Origin: Myxococcus sp.
Lineage (GTDB): Bacteria; Myxococcota; Myxococcia; Myxococcales; Myxococcaceae
Direction: 5' to 3'
Assembly (NCBI GenBank): GCA_014879945.1
Contig: JACSRE010000209.1
Coordinates: 1-34,037 of the forward strand
DNA: 34,037 bases
The notes beneath the pieces were generated by a model. It searched no databases and was not told where the DNA came from. It saw only the letters and a program-made list of their open reading frames with translations. Positions 26,077-34,000 of this stretch are shown here, one piece after another. Made by a program: the position numbers and the translations under genes. How positions within the stretch are numbered: position 1 is the stretch's first letter; every line of letters starts with the position of its first letter.

Positions 26077-27101
26077 TGGCGGCGGTCGAGCTGCAGGAGA
26101 TCGAGAAGTCGTTCGGCCCGACGGCGGTGGTCAAGCGCCTCTCGCTCGAGGTGAAGGAGCATGAGCTGCTCGCGCTCCTGGGGCCGTCGGGGTGCGGGAA
26201 GACCACCACCCTGCGAATGATCGCCGGCCTCGAGCGCCCCGATCGCGGCGTCGTTCGGCTCGGCGGCCGGGTGGTCGACGACCAGGCCAGCTTCACGCAG
26301 CCCGAGCAGCGCGGCCTGGGCATGGTGTTTCAGAGCTACGCGGTGTGGCCGCACAAGAGCGTCTTCGAGAACGTGGCCTACCCGCTCCAGCTGCGGCGGG
26401 AGGGCGGGCTCGAGGCGAAGGTGATGGAGGCGCTGGGGTGGGTGCGCCTGGCGGCGCTCGCGCAGCGGCGGCCCCACGAGCTGTCGGGTGGCCAGCTGCA
26501 GCGCGTGGCGCTGGCCCGCGCGCTGGTCGGCCGCCCGAAGGTGCTGCTGCTCGACGAGCCGCTCTCGAACCTCGACGTCGCCCTTCGCGAGGAGCTGCGC
26601 GGGGAGATCGCCAGCCTGCGCGCGAAGCTCGGCACCACCATGGTGCTCGTCACCCACGATCAAGGCGAGGCGCTGGCCCTGGCCGATCGCGTCGCGGTGA
26701 TGAACAAGGGCGTCATCGAGCAGCTCGCCGCGCCCGCCGAGATCTACGGCGAGCCAGCGACGCCCTTCGTCGCGGGCTTCGTGGGCGGCGCCAACGTGCT
26801 CGAGGGCGTCGCGCGAGACGGCCGGTTCTTCATCGAGGGGCATGCCTTCGAGCTGCCCGGCGGCGCGAAGGCCGAGAACGGCCCCTTGACCATCGCGGTG
26901 CGCAGCGAGGACGTCGCGATCGGGGCGGGCGGCCCCGAGCTGGCGCTGCAGGCGAAGCTCTTCCTCGGGAGCACCACCGAGTACCGGTTCGCGCTCGGGC
27001 CGCAGGTGCTCCGGGCCACCGGCCCCGCGAAGGACGCGCTGCAGCCCTCGCAGCCCGCTGCCGTCTCGTTTCGCGCGGCGCGGCTGTTCGGCGCGCGCTG
27101 A
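26073..27101 (+). CDS. ABC importer ATPase
   Basis: This 342-residue ATPase energises the upstream permease. Walker A is GPSGCGKTT (37-45), the Q-loop is VFQSYAVWPH, the signature is LSGGQLQRVALARAL, Walker B is VLLLDEPLSNLD and the switch histidine is in LVTHDQ. A C-terminal regulatory domain of about 100 residues follows, as in the FbpC/PotA/MalK group. Start codons GTG (26073) and ATG (26076) are adjacent, and GGAGG at 26064-26068 serves either. It is the last gene of the operon; the next gene starts 46 bases on with its own ribosome-binding site. Confidence 0.95.
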   Translation: MMAAVELQEIEKSFGPTAVVKRLSLEVKEHELLALLGPSGCGKTTTLRMIAGLERPDRGVVRLGGRVVDDQASFTQPEQRGLGMVFQSYAVWPHKSVFENVAYPLQLRREGGLEAKVMEALGWVRLAALAQRRPHELSGGQLQRVALARALVGRPKVLLLDEPLSNLDVALREELRGEIASLRAKLGTTMVLVTHDQGEALALADRVAVMNKGVIEQLAAPAEIYGEPATPFVAGFVGGANVLEGVARDGRFFIEGHAFELPGGAKAENGPLTIAVRSEDVAIGAGGPELALQAKLFLGSTTEYRFALGPQVLRATGPAKDALQPSQPAAVSFRAARLFGAR

Positions 27102-27147
27102 CCACTTCCCGCTGACGCGTCGGGCGCCATGACGTATTGAGGAGCGC

Positions 27148-28920
27148 ATGACGATGCCAGTCACCTACCGCGTGGCGATGCCACAGCCCCACAGCCACCT
27201 CTTCGAGGTCGAGGCGATCTTCCCTTCTGCCGGCGGGGAGCTGACCGTCGGGCTCCCGGTGTGGACGCCGGGCAGCTACCTGGTGCGCGAGTACAGCCGC
27301 CACGTGCAGGACCTCCGCGTCACCAACACCGCGGGTGAGCCGCTCTCGTACGAGCGCCTCGACAAGCGGGCGCTGCGCATCAACGCAGGCAACGCCACCG
27401 TGCACCTCAAGTACCGGGTGTACGCGAACGAGCTCACCGTGCGCACCAGCCACCTCGACGCCTCGCACGGGTACTTCAACGGCGCGACGCTGTTCTTCTA
27501 CTCCGAGCAGCTGCGCTTCAGGCCCCACCACGTCGCCATCGACGCGCCGAAGGGCTGGCGCGCCACCGTGTCGCTCGAGCAGCGCGGCGACGAGTTCATC
27601 GCGCCGAACTACGACGAGCTGGTGGACTCGCCGTTCGAGGTGGGGCCGCACACCCCCATTCACTTCAACGCCGCCGGCGTGCCGCACGAGATCGTCCTCT
27701 GGGGAGAGCCGCAGCTCGACGAGAAGAAGCTGGTCGCCGATCTCACCCGCGTCATCGAGGTCGAGGCCGCGATGTTCGACGGCCTGCCGATGCAGCGGTA
27801 CGTCTTCTTCATCTACGGCACCGACAAGGGCCGCGGCGGGCTCGAGCACAAGGGGTCGACGGCGCTGCTCTACCCCCGCGCGGGGTTCTCGACCTCGAAG
27901 GGCTGGGAGGACTTCCTCACGCTCTGCGCCCACGAGTACTTCCACCTCTGGAACGTCAAGCGCATCAAGCCCCGGCGCCTGGTGCCCTTCGACTACTCGC
28001 AAGAGAACTACACCCAGCTGCTGTGGTTCTTCGAGGGCGGCACCAGCTACTACGACAACCTGCTGGTGCGCCGCGCCGGGCTGATGACGGCCGCGCGCTA
28101 CCTCACGCGCTTCGGCGAGTCGCTGACTTCGCTCCACACCACGCCGGGCCGCGCCGTGCTGCCGCTCACCGACGCCTCGTGGCTTTCGTGGATCAAGCAC
28201 TACCGCCCCGACGAGAACTCGCCCAACAGCGCGATCAGCTACTACCTGAAGGGCGAGATCGTCTGCGCGCTGCTCGATCTGCACGTTCGCAGGGCGACCG
28301 GCGACTCGAAGAGCCTGGACGACGTGCTGACCCAGCTGTGGAAGCGGTACGGCGACGAGTCGGGGGTGCCTGAAGACGGCGTCGAGAAGATCGCGACCGA
28401 GGTCGCCGGCGCTTCGCTCCAGCCCTTCTTCGACCACGCCCTGCGCGGCACCGGAGAGCTCGACTACTCGATCTTCTCGCACGTGGGCCTCGAGGTGAGG
28501 TTCCGCCCGCGTGACGTGTCGGCGACCGACAAGGGCGGCACCCCGCCCCGCAAGAGCGCCGAGAAGTCACCGGGTGGGTGGCTGGGCGTCGTCACCCGCA
28601 GCGCGACCATCGCGACGGTGCTCGAGGGCTCACCGGCGCTGCAGGCCGGCCTGGCGCCCGACGACGAGATCGTGGCCCTCGACGGCTTCAAGTGTGACGC
28701 GGCCAACCTCGTCACCCGGTGCGACGAGAAGAAGCCGGGCGAGACCGTGAAGGTGACGCTCTTCCGCCGCGAGAAGCTGATGGAGCTCTCGATCACGCTC
28801 GAGGCCAAGCCGAGCGACGGCGTCTACCTGGCGCGGGTCGACGCACCCACCGAAGCCCAGCGGGCCGCGTACAAGGCGTGGCTCGGGACGGCGTGGGAAG
28901 AGACGGAGGCGAAGTCATGA
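27148..28920 (+). CDS. M61-family metallopeptidase with PDZ domain
   Basis: This is a zinc aminopeptidase of family M61 (glycyl aminopeptidase type), 590 residues long. The N-terminal beta domain (about 1-175) contains WTPGSYLVREYSRHV, typical of the family. The zinc site is H262-E-Y-F-H266 with third ligand E296 in WFFEGGTSYYDNL. A PDZ domain lies at about 475-560 (GWLGVV, then GSPALQAGLAPDDEIVALDG). No signal peptide is seen, so it may be cytoplasmic. The ATG has AGGAG three bases upstream; a second ATG two codons later is possible. Its stop overlaps the slyX start by four bases. Confidence 0.95.
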   Translation: MTMPVTYRVAMPQPHSHLFEVEAIFPSAGGELTVGLPVWTPGSYLVREYSRHVQDLRVTNTAGEPLSYERLDKRALRINAGNATVHLKYRVYANELTVRTSHLDASHGYFNGATLFFYSEQLRFRPHHVAIDAPKGWRATVSLEQRGDEFIAPNYDELVDSPFEVGPHTPIHFNAAGVPHEIVLWGEPQLDEKKLVADLTRVIEVEAAMFDGLPMQRYVFFIYGTDKGRGGLEHKGSTALLYPRAGFSTSKGWEDFLTLCAHEYFHLWNVKRIKPRRLVPFDYSQENYTQLLWFFEGGTSYYDNLLVRRAGLMTAARYLTRFGESLTSLHTTPGRAVLPLTDASWLSWIKHYRPDENSPNSAISYYLKGEIVCALLDLHVRRATGDSKSLDDVLTQLWKRYGDESGVPEDGVEKIATEVAGASLQPFFDHALRGTGELDYSIFSHVGLEVRFRPRDVSATDKGGTPPRKSAEKSPGGWLGVVTRSATIATVLEGSPALQAGLAPDDEIVALDGFKCDAANLVTRCDEKKPGETVKVTLFRREKLMELSITLEAKPSDGVYLARVDAPTEAQRAAYKAWLGTAWEETEAKS

Positions 28921-29120
28921 TCGATGCCCTGCGGCTGACGACCATCGAAGAGCGCTACGCCCACCTCGAGCAGATCGTCACCGAGCTGTCCGAGGTGGTG
29001 TACCGGCAGCAGCGCGAGATCGACGCGCTCACCCTGCACCTCAGCCAGCTCAAGGAGAAGGTGGGCGGAGACCCGGGCCTCGTCGACCCCGGCCAGCACG
29101 AGCGCCCGCCGCACTATTGA
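28917..29120 (+). CDS. slyX: SlyX-family protein
   Basis: This 67-residue protein is an almost continuous helix with heptad-like leucines (ERYAHLEQIVTELSEVVYRQQ, IDALTLHLSQLKEKV), consistent with a coiled-coil oligomer. It ends in P-P-H-Y, the same tail as E. coli SlyX, which makes the assignment firm despite the small size. The biochemical role of SlyX is not established. The ATG overlaps the M61 peptidase stop (ATGA), so it is translated from the same message. Its 3' end overlaps the convergent M50 gene by seven bases. Confidence 0.88.
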   Translation: MIDALRLTTIEERYAHLEQIVTELSEVVYRQQREIDALTLHLSQLKEKVGGDPGLVDPGQHERPPHY

Positions 29121-29128
29121 GCGCGGGC
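29104..29128. terminator. Stem-loop with both convergent stop codons in the loop
   Basis: GCCCGC (29104-29109) pairs with GCGGGC (29123-29128). The 13-base loop contains the TAG of the M50 gene on the minus strand and the TGA of slyX on the plus strand. It is a possible bidirectional terminator; no T-run follows. Confidence 0.4.
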
Positions 29129-30466
29129 CAGCAGCGCCTCGAAGTCGGGGCGCTCCCGCAGCGGCGCGAGATCGTCATCGCCCGTCAGGGCCTCGCGGAG
29201 CTTCGGCATGCCCACGCGCACGGCCTCGGTGAGCCACCGCATGGCGTCGTCGGCGCGGCCGAGCTTCACCAGCGAGCAGGCCGCGTTGTACGCGTCTTCG
29301 CCCCTGCTGAACTTCTTCCAGAGGAACTCCGAGAGGCGCAGGCTCGGCTCGGGCGCGCCCGCGTGGAACAGCCTGGCGCAGAGGTCGGCGGCGGCACGGC
29401 CCGCGGCGTCGTCGCGGGTCTTCGCGTTCGCCAGCATCAGGGTGGCGACGGCCTCGACCTCTTGCAGGCGAGACTGCGCCAGCAGGGCCGACGCGAGGAG
29501 CGGCGCGGCGGTGACGGCGAGCTTGCCGTTCGTCACCTCGGGCAGCAGCGTCGCGATCACCCCGTCGATGTCATCCTGGGTGGCGAGCAGCCGGGCCTTC
29601 AGCTCGGGCGCGACCTGCCACCCCGGGGGCAGCGCGCGCACCTGCTCGGCCGCCGCCTCGGCCTTTCCGTTCATCAGGTGCACCCAGGCGAGCTCCTGCG
29701 CGACGCGCGCGCGCTGCTCGTCGGTCACCGCGGCCTGCTTCAGCATCAGGAGGATCGTCTCGGCGCCCTCGCGGTTGCCGCTCCACCCCAGGGCCACCGC
29801 CTGCTGGAGTGCCTGATCGAAGTCGGGCCGCTTGTCCTTCCAGCGCTCCCAGCCCCGCAGGATGGCGAAGACGCCGATCAACCCGAGGAAGGGCTGCTTG
29901 ATCAACGCCGCGCCGCCGATGACGGCCAGGCCGGTGACGATGCTCACCGCGCCGACCCACCGCGGCCGAGGCGTGCCGGTGACGATAGTGGCGCCGGCGT
30001 CGAGCAGGTTGCCGCCGTCGAGCGGCATGATCGGCAGCAGGTTGATGCCGCCCCAGACCAGGTTGATCCAGATCGACTGGCGCACGATCTCGTCGAGCGC
30101 GGGAGAGGCCGGCGCGAGCGCGGCGACGATCAGCGACAGCACGCCGAGCGAGATGGACACCGACGGCCCCGCGCCGCTCACCACGAAGCTCTGCTTCACC
30201 GTCGGCCGCGCGCCCTCGGGCCAGAAGGTCAGCCCGCCCAGCGCGTAGATCGACACCCGCGGCGCGAAGCCGAACACCCGCATCGCCAGCGCGTGTCCCA
30301 GCTCGTGGAGGAGCACCGAGACGAAGATCACCGCCGTCCAGGTCAGCGCGATGCGCCAGCCGGCCGCCGACGCGAACAACGGCACGATCAAGAACGACCA
30401 ATCGATGCCGACGGGCACCCCGAACAGCTTGAAGCGCACGAAGCCTTCACCCGTGCCGCCGAACAT
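29114..30466 (-). CDS. M50-family intramembrane metalloprotease with TPR-like C-terminal domain
   Basis: This 450-residue site-2-type protease should cut membrane-embedded substrates. The zinc motif is H54-E-L-G-H58 within a membrane helix, and the third ligand is D140 in INLLPIMPLDGG. About five hydrophobic segments occupy residues 20-210. From about 220 on, the sequence is soluble and helical with TPR/Sel1-like repeats (EGAETILLMLKQAA, DAYNAACSLVKLGRADDAMRWLTEAV), probably a cytosolic protein-interaction domain. The ATG at 30466 has GGGAGG six bases upstream and shares one base with the LOG gene stop. A GTG just before it is an alternative. The ending suggests a substrate-recruiting fusion. 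Confidence 0.9.
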   Translation of the reverse strand: MFGGTGEGFVRFKLFGVPVGIDWSFLIVPLFASAAGWRIALTWTAVIFVSVLLHELGHALAMRVFGFAPRVSIYALGGLTFWPEGARPTVKQSFVVSGAGPSVSISLGVLSLIVAALAPASPALDEIVRQSIWINLVWGGINLLPIMPLDGGNLLDAGATIVTGTPRPRWVGAVSIVTGLAVIGGAALIKQPFLGLIGVFAILRGWERWKDKRPDFDQALQQAVALGWSGNREGAETILLMLKQAAVTDEQRARVAQELAWVHLMNGKAEAAAEQVRALPPGWQVAPELKARLLATQDDIDGVIATLLPEVTNGKLAVTAAPLLASALLAQSRLQEVEAVATLMLANAKTRDDAAGRAAADLCARLFHAGAPEPSLRLSEFLWKKFSRGEDAYNAACSLVKLGRADDAMRWLTEAVRVGMPKLREALTGDDDLAPLRERPDFEALLARAQ

Positions 30467-31020
30467 CACGCACCTCCCGACAGCAGGTTCAGCAGCGGCT
30501 CGATCTCGGAGGACACGTGGAGCAGCGCTCGCACCTTCTCGGGCGCGAAGCCCTGACGAACCGCGCCGTCGAGCCACGCCACCAGCGGCGCGTAGTACCC
30601 CCCGACGTCGAGCAGCCCCAGGGGCTTGTCGTGCATCGCCAGCTGCCGCCAGGTGAGCGCCTCGAACAGCTCGTCCATGGTGCCGAAGCCGCCGGGCAAC
30701 GCGACGAAGGCGTCGGCGCGGTCGGCCATCACGGCCTTGCGCTCGTGCATCGAGCCGGTGTCGATGCGCTCGGTGAGCCGCGGGTGCGCGAACTCGACGC
30801 GGTCGAGGCCTCGGGGAATCACGCCGACGACCCTGCGGCCTCCTGCGAGCACGGCGTCGGCGACCGCGCCCATGAGCCCGCTGCCCGCGCCCCCGTAGAC
30901 CAGATCGATGCCCCGCCGCGCCATGGCCTCGCCGAAGGCCCTGGCCGCCTCGCGGAAGACCGGCTGCGCACCGTCGCGCGAGCCGCAGAACACCGCCAGC
31001 GCCCTGAGCTCACGGCTCAC
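30466..31020 (-). CDS. LOG-family nucleotide 5'-monophosphate phosphoribohydrolase
   Basis: LOG (TIGR00730) proteins cleave N-glycosidic bonds of nucleoside monophosphates; plant members activate cytokinins, and bacterial members may serve nucleotide turnover. The 184-residue product has the diagnostic P109-G-G-F-G-T-M-D-E117 and the M91-H-E-R-K95 loop, plus VYGGAGSGLMGAVADA. It is the active LOG signature rather than the longer PpnN type. The GTG start overlaps the end of nadB by 11 bases, and its stop overlaps the M50 gene by one base, so the three are one coupled unit. Confidence 0.92.
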   Translation of the reverse strand: MSRELRALAVFCGSRDGAQPVFREAARAFGEAMARRGIDLVYGGAGSGLMGAVADAVLAGGRRVVGVIPRGLDRVEFAHPRLTERIDTGSMHERKAVMADRADAFVALPGGFGTMDELFEALTWRQLAMHDKPLGLLDVGGYYAPLVAWLDGAVRQGFAPEKVRALLHVSSEIEPLLNLLSGGA

Positions 31021-32599
31021 GCGTGACCACCGTGTCCACGAGCCAGTTGTGATCGTCTGGGGCGAGGTAGTCGAGGGTGTAGTGCAGGCCCCGGCTCTCT
31101 TTGCGTCGCGAGGCGCACTCGACGATCAGGTGCGCGACGTCGGCGATGTTGCGCAGCTCGATCACGTCGCGCGTCACGCTGTACTGCCAGTAGTACTCAC
31201 GAATCTCTTCACGGAGCATGTCGAGGCGGCGGCGCGCGCGGGCCAGCCGCTTGCCGGTGCGCACGATGCCGACGTAGTTCCACATCAGCCGGCGAATCTC
31301 TTCCCAGTTCTGGCTGACGACGACGATCTCGTCCGAGGTGACAGCGCTGCCCGAGTCCCACTCGGGCACGACGTCGGGCAGCTTCACGCCGTCGCGCACC
31401 TCTGCGACCGCGGCCTGCGTGGCCCGGTGCCCGAAGACGAGCCCCTCGAGCAGTGAGTTCGAAGCGAGCCGGTTGGCGCCGTGGAGCCCCGTGCACGACA
31501 CCTCTCCGACGGCATAGAGGCCGGGCACCGAGGTGCGGCCCTGCTCGTCGGTCACCACGCCCCCGCACATGTAGTGCGCCGCCGGCACCACGGGGATGGG
31601 CTGCACCGCCATGTCGATGCCGAACTCGCGGCACGTCGCGTAGATCGTGGGGAAGCGCTCGACGAGGTACGCCTTCCCCAGGTGCGTCATGTCGAGGTGC
31701 ACGCAGTCGGCGCCGGTGCGCTTCATCTCGGCGTCGATGGCCCGCGCCACCACGTCGCGCGGCGCCAGCTCGGCCAGCTCGTGGTACCGCTTCATGAAGC
31801 GCTCGCCCGAGCCCTTGAGCCGCAGCTTGCCGCCCTCGCCCCGCAGCGCCTCGCTGATCAAGAAGCTCTTGGCCTCGGGGTGAAACAGGCAGGTGGGGTG
31901 GAACTGGTAGAACTCCATGTTCGCGATGCGCGCGCCCGCCCGGTACGCCATGGCGACCCCGTCACCGGTCGCGACGTCGGGGTTCGAGGTGTAGAGGTAC
32001 ACCTTGCCCGCGCCGCCGGTGGCCAGCACCGTCACCCGGCCGAGGAACGTCTCGATGGAGCCGTCCTCGAGGAGCACGTAGGCCCCCTGGACCCGGCCTT
32101 TCCCCGCCGGCGTCGCGCGCGCGCGGATCAGATCGATCGCGGTGGAGTCGGGGAAGAAGGTGATGTTCTTCTGCTCGTCGCACGCGGCCAGCATGGCGCG
32201 CTCCACCTCTTTGCCGGTGACGTCGCCGGCGTGAACGATGCGGCGCTTCGAGTGGCCGCCTTCACGCGTGAGATCGAACTCGCCGTTGGCTCTGCGGTTG
32301 AACTCGGCGCCCATGGCCACCAGGGCCTGCAGCCTGGCCGGCCCTTCGCGCACCGTGATCTCGACGATGGCCCGCTTGTTGAGCCCGGCGCCCGCCACCA
32401 TGGTGTCTTCGACGTGCTTCTCGAAGGTGTCCTCGGCCGACAGCACCGCCGCGATGCCGCCCTGCGCGTAGATCGTGTTGCCCTCGGAGCGGCTGCGCTT
32501 GGTGAGGATGGCGACGGTGCCGTGCCTGGCGGCTTCCAGCGCGAACGAGAGCCCTGCGACGCCACCGCCCATCACCAGAAAGTCGAAAGACCGAGCCAT
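31010..32599 (-). CDS. nadB: L-aspartate oxidase
   Basis: NadB oxidises L-aspartate to iminoaspartate, the first step of de novo NAD synthesis. The 529-residue flavoprotein begins with the FAD-binding strand LVMGGGVAGLSFALEAA (G11, G13, G16). Family features follow: EGNTIYAQGGIAAV, HAGDVTGKEV, QFHPTCLFHPEA, LISEALRGEGG, the HYMCGG active-site region, VGEVSCTGLHGANRLASNSL and the C-terminal helical domain with YWQYSVTRD. HYMCGGVVTDEQGRTS is typical of NadB rather than succinate dehydrogenase. The ATG at 32599 precedes the first strand directly; in-frame sequence further upstream is non-coding. nadA and nadC are not in this window. Confidence 0.94.
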   Translation of the reverse strand: MARSFDFLVMGGGVAGLSFALEAARHGTVAILTKRSRSEGNTIYAQGGIAAVLSAEDTFEKHVEDTMVAGAGLNKRAIVEITVREGPARLQALVAMGAEFNRRANGEFDLTREGGHSKRRIVHAGDVTGKEVERAMLAACDEQKNITFFPDSTAIDLIRARATPAGKGRVQGAYVLLEDGSIETFLGRVTVLATGGAGKVYLYTSNPDVATGDGVAMAYRAGARIANMEFYQFHPTCLFHPEAKSFLISEALRGEGGKLRLKGSGERFMKRYHELAELAPRDVVARAIDAEMKRTGADCVHLDMTHLGKAYLVERFPTIYATCREFGIDMAVQPIPVVPAAHYMCGGVVTDEQGRTSVPGLYAVGEVSCTGLHGANRLASNSLLEGLVFGHRATQAAVAEVRDGVKLPDVVPEWDSGSAVTSDEIVVVSQNWEEIRRLMWNYVGIVRTGKRLARARRRLDMLREEIREYYWQYSVTRDVIELRNIADVAHLIVECASRRKESRGLHYTLDYLAPDDHNWLVDTVVTREP

Positions 32600-32750
32600 G
32601 GCGCGGGGTCTAACAGGGCCCTCGGGGCGTGCCGACCTCTTCGTCCGCCCTGACTGGACCTGGAGGCCCCCGGCATCGCTGAACAGGCGGGGCTTTCTTC
32701 GGGAGCCGGCCATTCGGGTGTAAGCTCGCGACCGACGTTTCACCTCGTCT

Positions 32751-32755
32751 GGGAG
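32751..32755 (+). promoter_or_regulatory. Ribosome-binding site supporting a CTG start
   Basis: GGGAG at 32751-32755 lies seven bases before CTG at 32763. The TTG at 32790 has no comparable site, and no ATG, GTG or TTG occurs in frame between the stop at 32721 and 32790. Confidence 0.55.
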
Positions 32756-32762
32756 CCCTGCC

Positions 32763-33398
32763 CTGGTTCGACTGCTGCCACTGCTGCTGTTGCCGTCGCT
32801 GGCCTTCGCCGGAGGCATCTTCAGGTACGTCGAGGCCGACGGCACCGTCGTCTACACGAACGTTCCGCCCAAGGGCGCGGGGGCGCGTCAGGCGCGGAAG
32901 GTCGAGGGCGAGTTCCGTCCCGCGCCCCAGGCGAGCGCGCCGGCCCGCGTCACCACCTCGAGCACCAAGCAGCTCAACGCCTTCGACGACATCATCGACG
33001 AGATGGCGCTGAAGTACCGCATGCCGGTGCACCTGGTGCGCGCGGTGATGCACGCCGAGTCGGCCTTCAACCCCAACGCCGTCTCTCACGTCGGCGCCTC
33101 GGGGCTGATGCAGCTGATGCCGCAGACCGCCCGCGAGATGTACGTGAAGGACATCTTCGACGTGCGCGAGAACATCGAGGGCGGCACCCGCTACCTGCGC
33201 GTGCTGGCCAACGAGTTCGACGGCGACATGGTGAAGATGGTGGCGGCCTACAACGCCGGCCCCGACGCCGTGCGCAAGTACGGAGGCCAGGTGCCCCCCT
33301 ACGCCGAGACCCAGGCGTACGTGCGCAAGGTGCTCTCGCTCTACTTCCAGTACAAAGCGCAGGCCGACGGCGCGAAGAACGCCGACGCCGAGCGCTGA
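32763..33398 (+). CDS. Secreted lytic transglycosylase (DUF4124 + SLT domain)
   Basis: This enzyme cleaves peptidoglycan between N-acetylmuramic acid and N-acetylglucosamine. Starting at CTG, the product is 211 residues with a clean signal peptide (VRLLPLLLLPSLAFA, cleaved before GG). A DUF4124-like segment follows (GIFRYVEADGTVVYTNVPP). The SLT domain has catalytic E99 in HAESAFNPNAVS, then GASGLMQLMP, and the AAYNAGP motif. The first conventional start, TTG at 32790, would remove most of the signal peptide and has no ribosome-binding site. The gene is divergent from nadB across about 160 bases in which I see no clear promoter. It is followed 15 bases later by a TPR gene. Confidence 0.88.
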   Translation: MVRLLPLLLLPSLAFAGGIFRYVEADGTVVYTNVPPKGAGARQARKVEGEFRPAPQASAPARVTTSSTKQLNAFDDIIDEMALKYRMPVHLVRAVMHAESAFNPNAVSHVGASGLMQLMPQTAREMYVKDIFDVRENIEGGTRYLRVLANEFDGDMVKMVAAYNAGPDAVRKYGGQVPPYAETQAYVRKVLSLYFQYKAQADGAKNADAER

Positions 33399-33412
33399 CC
33401 CCAAGGGAACGA

Positions 33413-34000
33413 ATGTCGACTTCGCGGGCTCCAGTGAACGAAGAGGAGTTCCTCTCGGCGCTCTACAAGGGTGGAGAGCTGCTCGCGGCGGGGAAGATCG
33501 TCGAGGCGCGGTCGCACCTCGAGACGGCCAGCCAGCTCGCGCCGAAGAACGAGAAGGCCCAGAACCTGCTCGGGCTCACCTACTTCAAGCTCGGGCTGTT
33601 CGATCAGGCCTCTGACATCTACGAGCGGCTGGTGCGTGAGAACCCGGCCGACCCGACGCTCCGGGTCAACCTCGGCCTGGTGTACCTGAAGACCAACAAC
33701 CTGCCCCGGTGCATCAAGGAGTTCGAGACCGCCACCGATCTCGAGCCCGATCACAAGAAGGCCCACAACTACCTCGGCCTCGCCCTCGCCCAGGCCGGTG
33801 ACTACGCGAAGGCGCGGGAGCACTTCGTGCTGTCGGGCAGCGAGCAGATGGCCGAGAAGATGGCGCGCGCCTTGACGACGAGGGTCGAGAGCTCGCCGTC
33901 GAGCCACGGCATGGTCGTGCCCCCGCCACCGGCCGCCACCGCGCAGGCCGTCACCGCGCAGCCGGCCCAGCTGGTCACCCCCAAGCCCTCGGGGCCGCCC
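33413..34000 (+). CDS. TPR-repeat protein, 3' truncated
   Basis: The N-terminal 196 codons of a tetratricopeptide-repeat protein are present. Repeats run from about residue 13 to 145: AGKIVEARSHLETASQLAP, NLLGLTYFKLGLFDQA, NLGLVYLKTNNLPRCI and NYLGLALAQAGDYAKA carry the usual TPR small/aromatic pattern. A Pro/Ala/Thr/Gln-rich linker then begins (PPPPAATAQAV), so a further domain probably lay beyond the contig. AAGGGA precedes the ATG. Genomic sequence ends at 34000; the peptide LSLIHI that would follow is adapter-encoded. The 15-base spacing after the transglycosylase suggests an operon. Confidence 0.88.
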
